From NCBI RefSeq assembly GCF_014842075.1, contig NZ_JACYVA010000003.1, positions 62,001 to 126,000 on the forward strand: a stretch of 64,000 nucleotides of DNA. The letters run 5' to 3'. Below the pieces are notes generated by a model. It made no database searches and was not told the origin of the DNA. It saw only the letters and a list, made by a program, of their open reading frames with translations. A program made the position numbers and the translations under genes. The DNA comes from Sphingomonas sp. CFBP 13720. GTDB lineage: Bacteria > Pseudomonadota > Alphaproteobacteria > Sphingomonadales > Sphingomonadaceae. Shown here in pieces: positions 24,942 through 33,186 of the stretch; positions within the stretch are counted from its first letter, which is position 1; the number at the start of each line of letters is the position of its first letter.

Positions 24942-27900
24942 TCAGAAGTTGTACTCCACCTGCACCATCGCGGTGCGTCCGTTGGCGTTGTACCGGGCGG
25001 TGTCATAGGGCCGGTTCTGCACCAGCGCGAACGGTGGCTTGGGATTGAACAGGTTGCGCACCGCGAAGTTGAACCGGAACCGCTGGTTCGTGTTCCACGA
25101 TCCGGTCAGGTCGAACGTCGTATAGCTGTCGACCGTCCGACGCGTTTCGGTCGCGGTTTCCAGTCCTGCCTCAAGGCTGGTGTCGTAATCGTTGACGTAG
25201 GAGGGGGTGTGATACGCCCACAGCGTCAGCGCGACATGGTCCCGGAAATATCCCAACGATCCGACCACACGATAATCGTCCGGCCCCTGGATCTTGCCGA
25301 GCGTCGAGACGGTCCGGCTGTCCGGCAACGCACGACGCTCGGATTTCAGGTTGTCGATCACGATAACCCGGGGCTCGAAATTGCCGATGCCGGTCATGAA
25401 GTTGTAGCTGGCTTCATAGGTCATCGACGAATATTCGGAACCCGTGATGTTGAACACGCTGGCATTGACCTGCGTGATCTTGTTGTTCGCACCGCGGGGA
25501 TAGAACTGGCTCAGGCCGTAGATTTCCTGTCGGGTCAACAGATTGTTCAAATCGTCGAGCCGGGCGAACTCATTGCGGATCACCGTGCGGTTGAAGGTCG
25601 CATCGAGCGTGAGGCTGGTTAGGAAACCGGTCGGCCGCCATGATGCGGTGAAGCTTTCCTGCCGCGACGTCTGCGGACGAAGATCGACGTTGGGCGCGAC
25701 GATCAGCGGCACCAGATACCCGCGCGCCGGCTGGTTGCGGACGCAGTCGCGGTTCGCCGCGCAGTCGTAGAACGGATCGCCGATGATGCTGGCGAACGAT
25801 TCCTGCGTGCCCGCCGGCGTGAACAACTGCGTATAAGGGGGCGGCTGGAACCCGCGTCCCCATTTCGCGAGGAACGTCAACTGTTCGACCGGCTGGTAGC
25901 GGACGCCGAACGACGGGGTGACGCGGCTGAACGAGTTCTTGCCGAACAACAGCTCGCCGCCCTGCGCGACCGGCAGGTCGTCGACGGTGCCGATCGGTCC
26001 TTCGGAATCGAAGGTGTCGCGCCGGGCCGCAAGGTTGAAGGTAAGCGTGCGCATCAGGGGCAGGTCATAGCCCCGGCCGAGAATGGGCAGGTTGAGTTCG
26101 ACGAAACCGGCATAGCGGTCGCGGCTGCCCATCGCACCGGTGACGTCACGGACTTCCCGGCTGTCGACACCGTCATCGATATATTCGCCGCCGATCGCAT
26201 AGGTCAGCTTGCCGGCAGGCAGCGTCAGCAGCGATCCGCTGAGGCGCGCCTCATATTGCTGCAACCGCGACTGGCGATTTTCCGTGGGATCATTGTACAG
26301 GAAATCGGTGATGCTGCCGCCACCCGTACCGAACGGGTTGAAAGCTACCGCGGGATCCGGGCTGGTGAGCGCGCGACACTGGACGTCGAACGCTGCCTGC
26401 AATGCGGCGCGGCGTTCGGCGCTGATCCGGTTCTGGGCCAGTTCGAAATTGTAGCAACCCCGGGTTCCGTTGGCGAGCGTGGTGATGTTGGCGACTGATC
26501 CCAGCGCCACCCCGTCCCCGTTGCTGGTGGAACGCGACGTCGTATAAATCAGATTCAGCCGGGTATCGTCGTTGAACTGATAGGTCAGACCGGCATTCAC
26601 CGACCATTGGGTTGCGGTATTGTTGAATTCACGCGGCTGGATCAGTCCTGCGGCGACCTCGGCCGCGGGAAAATAATAGACATCGGTTTCGGGGCGAAAG
26701 GAATTGGTGCCGAAGGCGGGAAATGGATTGTACGCCTGACCAGGCGCCAGCGTCAGTTGGAGGCCCTGTCCCAGATCGGCCTGCTGCCGGTTCTTCGCCC
26801 GCGAATACATGCCTTGCGCGTAGAAGGACAGGCGATCGGTGATCTTCTGATCGAGGTTACCGGTAACGCTGATCGTTTCGGACTCGGGACCCGCGTACTT
26901 CGGAATGAAGTCGCGCAGCGATTCGTTTCCGATCCGGACGAAGTCTGCAATGGTCGCCGGACGATTCAGCCCGGGACGTACCGTCAGCCCTTCGGAGACA
27001 AACGTCGTCGTACCCGTTACAGGATCGAAGCGGGAACCGGACTGGTCGATGACCCCCGGCTGCAATCCCGTGGTGAACCGCCGGTAATCGAATTGCGGGT
27101 CACCGTTGAAATAGGACGAATAATCGTCGGTGACATAGCCCGACTTCCGGTTGTTGACCGGCTTGCGCATCTGATAGTCGGCGGTGCCGGAGATGCGCCC
27201 GCTTCCCCACGAAAACGCGCCGAACGCGTTGAACCGTGCGCTGTCGGCATCGGTGCTGGACGCCAGCGCCTGACTACCCAGGGTCAGGCCCTTGCCATCC
27301 TTGCGCAGGATGAAGTTGATGACGCCGCTCAACGCATCCGCGCCATAGATCGCCGCCGATCCGCTGGGGATGATCTCGACCCGTTCGATCGCGCTGAGCG
27401 GAATGCCGTTCAGATTGACGAACCCGTCCTCGATCCCCGCCGCACCCGCCATCCGCCGGCCATTGACCAGCACCAGCGTGTTCGACGCACCGGTGCCACC
27501 CAGATTGGCGGCGGACACGCCGAGGCTGCCGATTTGCGACACGTCCGATCCGCGCGCCCGCTGCGACAACGGTCCGCGTCCGCGTTCGTTGGTAATCGCA
27601 CCGATCGTATTGACGCTCTGCGGCAGGGTGCGGATCAGATCCTCGACCGAGGTCACGCCGCGCGCCTTGATCTGTTCGCGTGTGATGATGATCTTCTGCG
27701 ACGTGACGTCACCGTCCGACAGGCGGCTGCCCGTCACTTCGATATCGGCCTGTGCATCGGACCCGGCGGCATCGCGCGCTTCACGGCGCTCTTCGGCGAT
27801 CTGTTCCGGCTGGCCCGAAATGACGGTCTGCGTTCCTTCGTCCGGCGCGGCGTCGCGCGGAACCTCCGTCGGCTGCTTCGGATCGGACGTCGGCGCGTCC

Positions 27901-27968
27901 TGCGCCATCGCCGTACCTGGAAACACCGCAGCCGCGAGCAGTAATGCCCTGAATGAAAGACGCATCAT
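24942..27968 (-). CDS. Large TonB-dependent receptor
   Basis: This is a 1008-residue outer-membrane receptor. A signal peptide (MMRLSFRALLLAAAVFPG, ending AMAQ) is followed by an acidic, Pro/Glu-rich N-terminal stretch and the TonB box IEVTGSRL. The plug shows REQIKARGVTSVEDLIRTLPQ, NTLVLVNGRRM and AIERVEIIPSGSAAIYGADALSG. The barrel includes two Cys-bearing loops (GTRGCYNF...DVQCRAL and YDCAANRDCVRNQ) and ends in the outer-membrane signature MVQVEYNF. Tandem ATGs start it; GGGGGG lies just upstream. A GCTTGCANCA box at 28013-28025 sits about 50 bases upstream. Receptors of this length often import peptides, proteins or glycans rather than small siderophores; the ligand is unknown. Confidence 0.95.
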   Translation of the reverse strand: MMRLSFRALLLAAAVFPGTAMAQDAPTSDPKQPTEVPRDAAPDEGTQTVISGQPEQIAEERREARDAAGSDAQADIEVTGSRLSDGDVTSQKIIITREQIKARGVTSVEDLIRTLPQSVNTIGAITNERGRGPLSQRARGSDVSQIGSLGVSAANLGGTGASNTLVLVNGRRMAGAAGIEDGFVNLNGIPLSAIERVEIIPSGSAAIYGADALSGVINFILRKDGKGLTLGSQALASSTDADSARFNAFGAFSWGSGRISGTADYQMRKPVNNRKSGYVTDDYSSYFNGDPQFDYRRFTTGLQPGVIDQSGSRFDPVTGTTTFVSEGLTVRPGLNRPATIADFVRIGNESLRDFIPKYAGPESETISVTGNLDQKITDRLSFYAQGMYSRAKNRQQADLGQGLQLTLAPGQAYNPFPAFGTNSFRPETDVYYFPAAEVAAGLIQPREFNNTATQWSVNAGLTYQFNDDTRLNLIYTTSRSTSNGDGVALGSVANITTLANGTRGCYNFELAQNRISAERRAALQAAFDVQCRALTSPDPAVAFNPFGTGGGSITDFLYNDPTENRQSRLQQYEARLSGSLLTLPAGKLTYAIGGEYIDDGVDSREVRDVTGAMGSRDRYAGFVELNLPILGRGYDLPLMRTLTFNLAARRDTFDSEGPIGTVDDLPVAQGGELLFGKNSFSRVTPSFGVRYQPVEQLTFLAKWGRGFQPPPYTQLFTPAGTQESFASIIGDPFYDCAANRDCVRNQPARGYLVPLIVAPNVDLRPQTSRQESFTASWRPTGFLTSLTLDATFNRTVIRNEFARLDDLNNLLTRQEIYGLSQFYPRGANNKITQVNASVFNITGSEYSSMTYEASYNFMTGIGNFEPRVIVIDNLKSERRALPDSRTVSTLGKIQGPDDYRVVGSLGYFRDHVALTLWAYHTPSYVNDYDTSLEAGLETATETRRTVDSYTTFDLTGSWNTNQRFRFNFAVRNLFNPKPPFALVQNRPYDTARYNANGRTAMVQVEYNF

Positions 27969-28012
27969 CAATTCCCCCCAACTAGGCCGATAGTATCGGC
28001 AACGTCGCTCCT

Positions 28013-28025
28013 CCTGCTGCAAGCC
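28013..28025 (-). promoter_or_regulatory. GCTTGCANCA box upstream of the TonB receptor
   Basis: Read on the minus strand this is GGCTTGCAGCAGG, differing from the moxR box (GGCTTGCACCAGG) at one base. It lies 45 bases upstream of the receptor start, close to where a promoter would be. Confidence 0.5.
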
Positions 28026-28209
28026 GACGCGCTCTCATCTTTACGACGGGCCGTTCATGCTGGCTGATAGGAACGCTATGGCAGGAAGCTTACCCGAACC
28101 TGTTCCGTCAGCGGCGGGACATGACGGTAGTCGAAGTGACGCGGCGTGTTCTTGATATGACCGCCTGCACCCGTATGGCGACTGCCACAGCGCATCGATA
28201 TTCTGCGCT

Positions 28210-28230
28210 GGTGCCCGAACGACCGGCACC
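28210..28230 (-). terminator. Possible terminator hairpin of the phosphatase-like operon
   Basis: GGTGCC (28210-28215) pairs with GGCACC (28225-28230) around a 9-base loop. It lies about 73 bases after the stop of the proline-rich protein gene. No T tract follows, so confidence is low. Confidence 0.3.
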
Positions 28231-28302
28231 GTGTGCAGGCGGCTATCGCTGGTCCCGACGAAGTTCCGCCGTCACCCGCCACCTCGACGGTACGCGCCGC
28301 TT

Positions 28303-29007
28303 TCAGAACTGCCGGCGCAGCGATCGGATCGCGGTTACGTTGTCGCGCCGCGTCCGTTCCGACGGCGTTTTTGCTTCGGATGGGGCAGGCAGATCCGGCC
28401 GGGAGTCTTGCGCCACGGCAACCGGGACGGCCACGGGTGCCCGATCCCCGGTTTCGGAAGGTCGCGGCGACGATGGGGCGACGGCGACGTCCTGCGGGGC
28501 GAACGCCCGTACCGGACGGTCGACGGGCGTGGAACGCGGCACCGGCGCCGTTCTTCCGGCCGGCCGGACGGCGCGGGCCGATCGTATCGCCGGACGGGTT
28601 TCGGGCGGCGGAACCGCCTCTCGATCGCGTTCCGGCGCAGGTGCCGCATCCTGCACGTCGATCGCGGCCATGGGTGCGGGAGCAGGAACGGGAGCCGACA
28701 CCGGTGCGTCGCGACCGGCCGGCCGGGTTGCCGGAGCAGTGGCTGGCACTTCGGTCACGGGCGGCAACGGCGCGGTCGGCCGAACGAAATACACCGCAGC
28801 GCATACCGCGGCGATCGTGCCCAGCGCCGGCAGCGCCGATACCAGCAGCTTCGCCTGATCGCGATATCGCGGCAGGTCCGGGACGAAGGCGAAGCGTTGC
28901 ACACGCTTCGCTGCCGGCCGGTCCGCCCCCAGCCCCAATATCGCTGCAAGGTCGGCGTCGAGCGCCGCATCGCCGAATGCAACGAACGCGTCGAGCGCAG
29001 GCATCAT
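28303..29007 (-). CDS. Single-pass membrane protein with long Pro/Ala-rich domain, function unknown
   Basis: This is a 234-residue protein whose ATG overlaps the stop of the phosphatase-like gene as ATGA. The cytoplasmic N-terminus (ALDAFVAFGDAALDADLAAI...RRVQ-like, about 65 residues) is followed by one membrane segment (LLVSALPALGTIAAVCAAVYFV, about residues 61-82). The remaining 150 residues are rich in Pro, Ala, Arg and Val, suggesting an extended periplasmic stalk, and it ends in a basic segment (RTRRDNVTAIRSLRRQF). I do not recognise the family. Translational coupling to the phosphatase-like gene suggests the two work together at the membrane. Confidence 0.7.
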   Translation of the reverse strand: MMPALDAFVAFGDAALDADLAAILGLGADRPAAKRVQRFAFVPDLPRYRDQAKLLVSALPALGTIAAVCAAVYFVRPTAPLPPVTEVPATAPATRPAGRDAPVSAPVPAPAPMAAIDVQDAAPAPERDREAVPPPETRPAIRSARAVRPAGRTAPVPRSTPVDRPVRAFAPQDVAVAPSSPRPSETGDRAPVAVPVAVAQDSRPDLPAPSEAKTPSERTRRDNVTAIRSLRRQF

Positions 29008-29849
29008 GATTTCCCCGCGTCGTGAAGCTGACTGCGACCCAGCGCCCGTGCGACGCCGTTCTCGTAATAGGTCCGGTAGATCGCCTCGTCGCGCGCAGAG
29101 GTCGGCGCGGCATCGGGCGTGGTGTGCAACGTCCACGTCCGGTCGTCCTCGATCCCCAGCGCGGTCAGCCGGTCGGTGCGATAGGCGCCGGTGTCGATCC
29201 CGATGCGGTTCGACCGGATCACCGGCCCGCTTTCGGCGACCGTATGGCCGTGAACGACCGTAACGCCGTGATCCACGGTCGAATCGAGAAATTCGTCGGC
29301 GATCCACAACAGATCTTCCGGGTCCTGCTTGCGGAGGGGAACGCCCGGCCGGATGCCGGCATGCGCGAACAGATACCGGCCATGGTCGTGCGTCAGCGGA
29401 AGTTGGGCAAGCCACCGAAGCGTATCGTCGCCCACCGCTTCGGCGGCGATACGGATATTCCCGGCGCTGGCGGCACCGTCGGCGACCGTCGCGTCCACGT
29501 CCCAGCTCGCCAGCGTCGCCGTACCGCCCGCACGCAGCCAATGGGCATATACCGCCGGATTGCCGCGCAGCGCCTCGACCATCATATCCTCGTGATTGCC
29601 CTTCAGCACGATGAACCGGTCGCTGGCCGCCGACAGCGCCATGCATCCCCGGACCATCCGCGCCGAATCCGGCCCCCGGTCGATGATGTTGCCGAGCAGG
29701 ACGATCGCGGTCGGCACGGGCGGAAGTCGCGCCTGATCGCGCGCGATGAGGTGCATCAGCCGGCGGAACAGGTCGAACCGGCCGTTGACGTCCCCGATCG
29801 CATATACCCGCTCCACCGCCGCCGCGGCGCGTCGGCGACGCGGGGTCAT
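29004..29849 (-). CDS. PPP-family metallophosphoesterase-like protein with altered metal ligands
   Basis: This 281-residue protein has the order and spacing of bacterial PPP-type Ser/Thr phosphatases. However, motif I reads YAIGDVNGRFD instead of GDxHG, and motif II reads LLGNIIDRGPDS instead of GDxxDRG. So one His ligand and the bridging Asp are both Asn. Motif III (LKGNHEDMM) and later histidines (LFAHAGIRPG, VVHGHTV) are intact. It may be a pseudophosphatase or have altered metal chemistry. The second codon region MTPRRRRAA is basic. It follows the beta-barrel gene by 30 bases and overlaps the proline-rich membrane protein gene. Confidence 0.88.
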   Translation of the reverse strand: MTPRRRRAAAAVERVYAIGDVNGRFDLFRRLMHLIARDQARLPPVPTAIVLLGNIIDRGPDSARMVRGCMALSAASDRFIVLKGNHEDMMVEALRGNPAVYAHWLRAGGTATLASWDVDATVADGAASAGNIRIAAEAVGDDTLRWLAQLPLTHDHGRYLFAHAGIRPGVPLRKQDPEDLLWIADEFLDSTVDHGVTVVHGHTVAESGPVIRSNRIGIDTGAYRTDRLTALGIEDDRTWTLHTTPDAAPTSARDEAIYRTYYENGVARALGRSQLHDAGKS

Positions 29850-29879
29850 GCTAGCGTCCCCGATCGGTCGACGGATCGG

Positions 29880-30824
29880 TCATCGTGCGTCACGGTTGAA
29901 CAGGCCCATCGAAACCGCCAGCCCGGCGGACAGGTCCGCCGCGCCACGCGACAGCCCCGCCGTGGCGAATCCCGTCAGGCGAAGCGGGGACCGGGCGATG
30001 CGCGTCGATGCCCCCGCGAACAGTTCATGCGCGTCGTCGACCAGCGCCGTCGCGGACCGCGCATAATGGTAGGATGCGAGTACGAAGGTATCGCTGCTGA
30101 CCGCATAGGACGCGCCACCCGACATCGCCGACCCGTTGCGCAGCGTGTACGCTTCGGTATCGCCCAAGAAGCGATAGGTGAACGACGCGAACGGCGTGAT
30201 CCGTCCCAACGGAACCGACCAGTCAACGCCGACCGCATAGTCGTTCTTTCCGCTCGACAGGCCGCTGCTTTGTGTCGCGGTATTGATCTTGGCCCGCCCC
30301 GACAGTTCCACTTCGACCGGCGATGCCGACGATGCGAACGTGTACGACGCGCCGACGGTCAGATCGCCGAGACCCTGCGCGGTCCGACGGTCGGGCGACG
30401 TGTCGGTGTCGACCAAGACCGGTGTCGCATCGATGCCGGTGAAGATCGTCGACCGGCTTTCGATCCGCATCCACGGCAGCGACGCGGATAGCGTCAGATC
30501 GCCCGCGCGCACCCGCGCGCCGATGGCGGTACTCCAGATCGTCGATTTCGACCCGGTGCCAAAGTCACCCTGCGCATAGATCGCTCCCAGCGACAGGTCG
30601 GCGCGCGTGTCGGTGTCGTTCATCCGTTCCATCGCCTGTGGAACGCTGCTGGGGGAAACGGTCGACGTACCGCTGGACGGAGAAACCGGGCCGGGGAGAC
30701 CTTCGCTCAGATCGCGAAACGCCGTGTCGGGTTCGACGAGCGGCGTCCGGTCCTGTCCCATGGCGGGACAGGCATACAGCATGATCGCGATCGCCCCGCC
30801 CGTGATTGCGGCTTCGGTTGTCAT
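29880..30824 (-). CDS. Outer-membrane beta-barrel protein, transporter-like
   Basis: This is a 314-residue protein with a signal peptide ending near YACPAMGQ. After a Ser/Pro-rich linker (about residues 45-65), the body alternates polar and hydrophobic residues as in beta strands: RADLSLGAIYAQGDFG, LTLSASLPWMRIES, LGDLTVGASYTF, and a final strand ending GLAVSMGLFNRDAR. This pattern resembles putative outer-membrane channels of the phenol/alkane transporter group, but assignment to one family is tentative. The ATG at 30824 follows GAGGAGAGG. It heads a three-gene operon with the phosphatase-like and proline-rich proteins. Confidence 0.78.
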   Translation of the reverse strand: MTTEAAITGGAIAIMLYACPAMGQDRTPLVEPDTAFRDLSEGLPGPVSPSSGTSTVSPSSVPQAMERMNDTDTRADLSLGAIYAQGDFGTGSKSTIWSTAIGARVRAGDLTLSASLPWMRIESRSTIFTGIDATPVLVDTDTSPDRRTAQGLGDLTVGASYTFASSASPVEVELSGRAKINTATQSSGLSSGKNDYAVGVDWSVPLGRITPFASFTYRFLGDTEAYTLRNGSAMSGGASYAVSSDTFVLASYHYARSATALVDDAHELFAGASTRIARSPLRLTGFATAGLSRGAADLSAGLAVSMGLFNRDAR

Positions 30825-31458
30825 TCGCCTCTCCTCTTTACAATTAGTTACCACATCCGGGCGACGTTGGGCAGTCGTACTGCGTCCGGCCATGGGCGGA
30901 CCGCCGACACGGCTCCCCGCCTTGGGACGATCAGCCGGTCCGTTCGAGGAGGTGGTCGCGATCGAGTTGACCGGGCGTTAGCCACAATAGCCGCGTGTTC
31001 CAGTCGGCCCACTTGCCGATGCGAACGGACATCGCACCACGCGGGGCGCGGGACCACCGTTGCGAAGCAGGACGGTGACGCTCAGCGTCGCGGCGGGGAG
31101 CCAAGCCCTTCAACGCCGGACCGCGACGTCCAACCAGCAGGGACGCGAGACCGACCTCCGGCCTACACGCGCATGCCTCCGGCACGACCATCATCGGGGC
31201 AGGCGGACGGCGCTGGCAATGACGTCGACAAGCCACGCCAGCGCGCCGCCAAATACCGGTGCGCGCCCGGGACGGATAGGCATTCGGTGAACAATCGGTC
31301 GAATGCCGTCACCCCGGACTAGCCCGGTTCCACCTGACCGCGAACGAAGCGAAAAGCCGCGACCGCCAACGATTACCGCACGATGGATCCCGGACCAAGC
31401 CCCGGGGTGGCGGCCTTGGAGGCCGTAGCGGCACCCTCGCGCCGAATATCGATCCGCC
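30825..31458. other. Long intergenic region, about 630 bp, without an intact gene
   Basis: An AT-rich patch (TTACAATTAGTTACC, about 30838-30852) lies just upstream of the beta-barrel gene's ribosome binding site and may be part of its promoter. On the minus strand a short coding-like frame reads MSVRIGKWADWNTRLLW and ends in a stop at 30931-30933; it may be the end of a decayed gene. At 31389-31407 CCCGG and CCCCGGGG flank ACCAAG, resembling the dispersed palindromes common between alphaproteobacterial genes. A hairpin follows at 31411-31425. No family can be named. Confidence 0.35.
31411..31425 (-). terminator. Possible terminator of the zinc-ribbon gene
   Basis: CGGCC and GGCCG form a perfect 5-bp stem around TTGGA, 34 bases after the zinc-ribbon gene stop. 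No T tract is visible. Confidence 0.3.
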
Positions 31459-32292
31459 CTAGATGCCCGACGCGAAGCTCAGTTCCAGCTTCTTCGAGCT
31501 GGCGGGTACGTCCAGCGCGGCGCTGTTGAACGCGAGGCTGCCGCTCGGGCCGATCGCGCGCGTCTGCGGCTTAATGGTCCAGCTATAGACCATACGGCCC
31601 TGACTGTCCTTCAGCACAGCGCGGATATCGGGGATGCGGTGGCGGGCACCGGTTGGATTGAGCACGCGTCCCGATACTGCGAACAATTCGTTGCCGCTGG
31701 ACAACAGCCGCCGTTCCGGCGTGCCGATCGACAGTTCCAGCGGAGTTTCGCCCGGCCCGATCGGCAGGCCGAATTGCTGCGCGATGCCCGGCGTGCCCGA
31801 ATTGAGGATCGCGCCGGTCGCGGCGAGCATCGCCACCCCCGCCGCGATGGCGACGGCGGTGCGACGGCGCGCCGGATTGCGGCGGGGCGCGAACGGCGCC
31901 TGATGCGCGAACGGATCGACCTGGCCCGACGCGATCCGCTCCGCGCGATCCGCTTCCGGGTCGACATAGCGACGCGGCGGATCGATCGGCACGCTGCGCG
32001 CGCGCAGCGGCGCCGGGCGGGGCGCCTCGTCACGCAACGGGGACGGGTTCGACGGCTCGTCGCGCGGACGGGGGGCATAGCCGCCCGTATCCTCCGCCGC
32101 GCCCGCCATGGCGGGTTGCGCGACCGGGGCGGGCGGCGGGGTGACCGCGGCCGCCTCGCCAAGGTCCAGCATCGCCGGGGCCTGGAACCAGCTGTGCCGG
32201 CATCCCGCACAGCGCACCGTGCGTCCCGCCGGACCGATCGCCGAATCGGCGACCAGATAGCGCATGTGGCATTGCGTGCATTCGAGGATCAT
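31459..32292 (-). CDS. MJ0042-type zinc-ribbon membrane protein
   Basis: This is a 277-residue protein. The N-terminus is a zinc ribbon, MILECTQCHMRYLV then TVRCAGCRHSW, with four Cys in CxxC pairs, as in MJ0042 domains. A Pro-rich linker follows, then a membrane segment (TAVAIAAGVAMLAATGAIL, about residues 145-163). The C-terminal domain (FAVSGRVLNPTGARHRIPDIRAVLKD) matches the DUF3426 type, a periplasmic beta-sandwich. The function of this family is not established. It is divergent from ftsE, a common arrangement in sphingomonads. The ATG at 32292 starts directly at the zinc ribbon. Confidence 0.88.
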   Translation of the reverse strand: MILECTQCHMRYLVADSAIGPAGRTVRCAGCRHSWFQAPAMLDLGEAAAVTPPPAPVAQPAMAGAAEDTGGYAPRPRDEPSNPSPLRDEAPRPAPLRARSVPIDPPRRYVDPEADRAERIASGQVDPFAHQAPFAPRRNPARRRTAVAIAAGVAMLAATGAILNSGTPGIAQQFGLPIGPGETPLELSIGTPERRLLSSGNELFAVSGRVLNPTGARHRIPDIRAVLKDSQGRMVYSWTIKPQTRAIGPSGSLAFNSAALDVPASSKKLELSFASGI

Positions 32293-32475
32293 TGCGTCCC
32301 CAGTCCCCCATCGCGCCCGCTCCGCGCCCTGTCGCCAGGCGGATGCGTGCAAGCCAAGTATCTTAAACGTCGAAACTACGGCGACGGCAGGGTCCGTGGC
32401 AAGGCCGATTGCACCGCGCTTGAGACGAACGTCCCCATGTGCGATTGGCGATCACCGGCGGGATCAGGGACGCAC

Positions 32476-33186
32476 GTGGTCAACATCGTTCAGTTCGAGA
32501 ATGTCGGCTTGCGCTATGGCCAGGGGTCGGAGACGTTGAGCGACCTTAGCTTTGCGCTTAGTGCGGGGACATTCCACTTTTTGCTGGGGCCGTCGGGTGC
32601 TGGCAAGACGTCGCTGCTCAAGCTTCTGTACCTGTCGCAGCGGCCCAGCCGGGGCGTCATCCGCCTGTTCGGCGAGGACATGGTGCTGTCGCCGCGCAGC
32701 CGCCTGCCCGGATTCCGCCGCCGGATCGGGGTGGTGTTCCAGGATTTCCGGCTGGTCCCGCATCTGACGACGCGCGACAACATCGCGTTGCCGCTGCGCG
32801 TGGCGGGCATCGCCGAGGAAGATATCGCCGACCCGGTCGACGAAATGCTGGCATGGGTCGGGCTGACCGATCGCGCCGATGCGCGTCCGCCGACGCTGTC
32901 GGGCGGGGAGCAGCAGCGCGTGGCGATCGCGCGCGCGGTCATCAACCGGCCCGATATCCTCGTCGCCGACGAACCGACCGGCAACGTCGATCCCGACATG
33001 GCCGACCGGTTGCTGATGCTGTTCGAATCGCTGAACCGGCTGGGGACGACCGTAGTGATGGCGACGCACGACTATCACCTGCTGCACCGCGTGCCGCAGG
33101 CGCGGATGCTACGGCTGGATCGCGGCCGGCTGTCCGATCCGACCGGCGAATTGCGCAACCCCCCGCCGCCGGACGGCGGACGCTGA
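32476..33186 (+). CDS. ftsE: Cell division ATP-binding protein FtsE
   Basis: This is a 236-residue ABC ATPase. Walker A is LLGPSGAGKTSLLKLL, the Q-loop is GVVFQDFRLVPH, the signature is LSGGEQQRVAIARA, Walker B is ILVADEPTGNVD, and the switch His is in VVMATHDYHLL. FtsEX couples ATP hydrolysis to activation of cell-wall hydrolases at the division site. The GTG at 32476 follows AGGGA at a 5-base spacing; an in-frame ATG at 32437 is a weaker alternative. It overlaps ftsX by one base (TGATG). Confidence 0.95.
   Translation: MVNIVQFENVGLRYGQGSETLSDLSFALSAGTFHFLLGPSGAGKTSLLKLLYLSQRPSRGVIRLFGEDMVLSPRSRLPGFRRRIGVVFQDFRLVPHLTTRDNIALPLRVAGIAEEDIADPVDEMLAWVGLTDRADARPPTLSGGEQQRVAIARAVINRPDILVADEPTGNVDPDMADRLLMLFESLNRLGTTVVMATHDYHLLHRVPQARMLRLDRGRLSDPTGELRNPPPPDGGR

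Larger units (their letters stand above)
27969..28302. other. Intergenic region upstream of the TonB receptor gene
   Basis: This 334-bp gap lies between two minus-strand genes. It holds a GCTTGCANCA box at 28013-28025 and a small hairpin at 28210-28230. I see no coding sequence with conserved features. The TonB receptor promoter should lie near the box. Confidence 0.5.

Noticed and set aside
30867-31322. Plus-strand frame of about 150 codons in the large gap
   Set aside because: Composition is Arg/Pro/Ser-rich without hydrophobic periodicity or recognisable motifs.
32345-32355. GGCTTGCACGC on the minus strand near the zinc-ribbon gene
   Set aside because: It lacks the final CA of the core; counted as chance.
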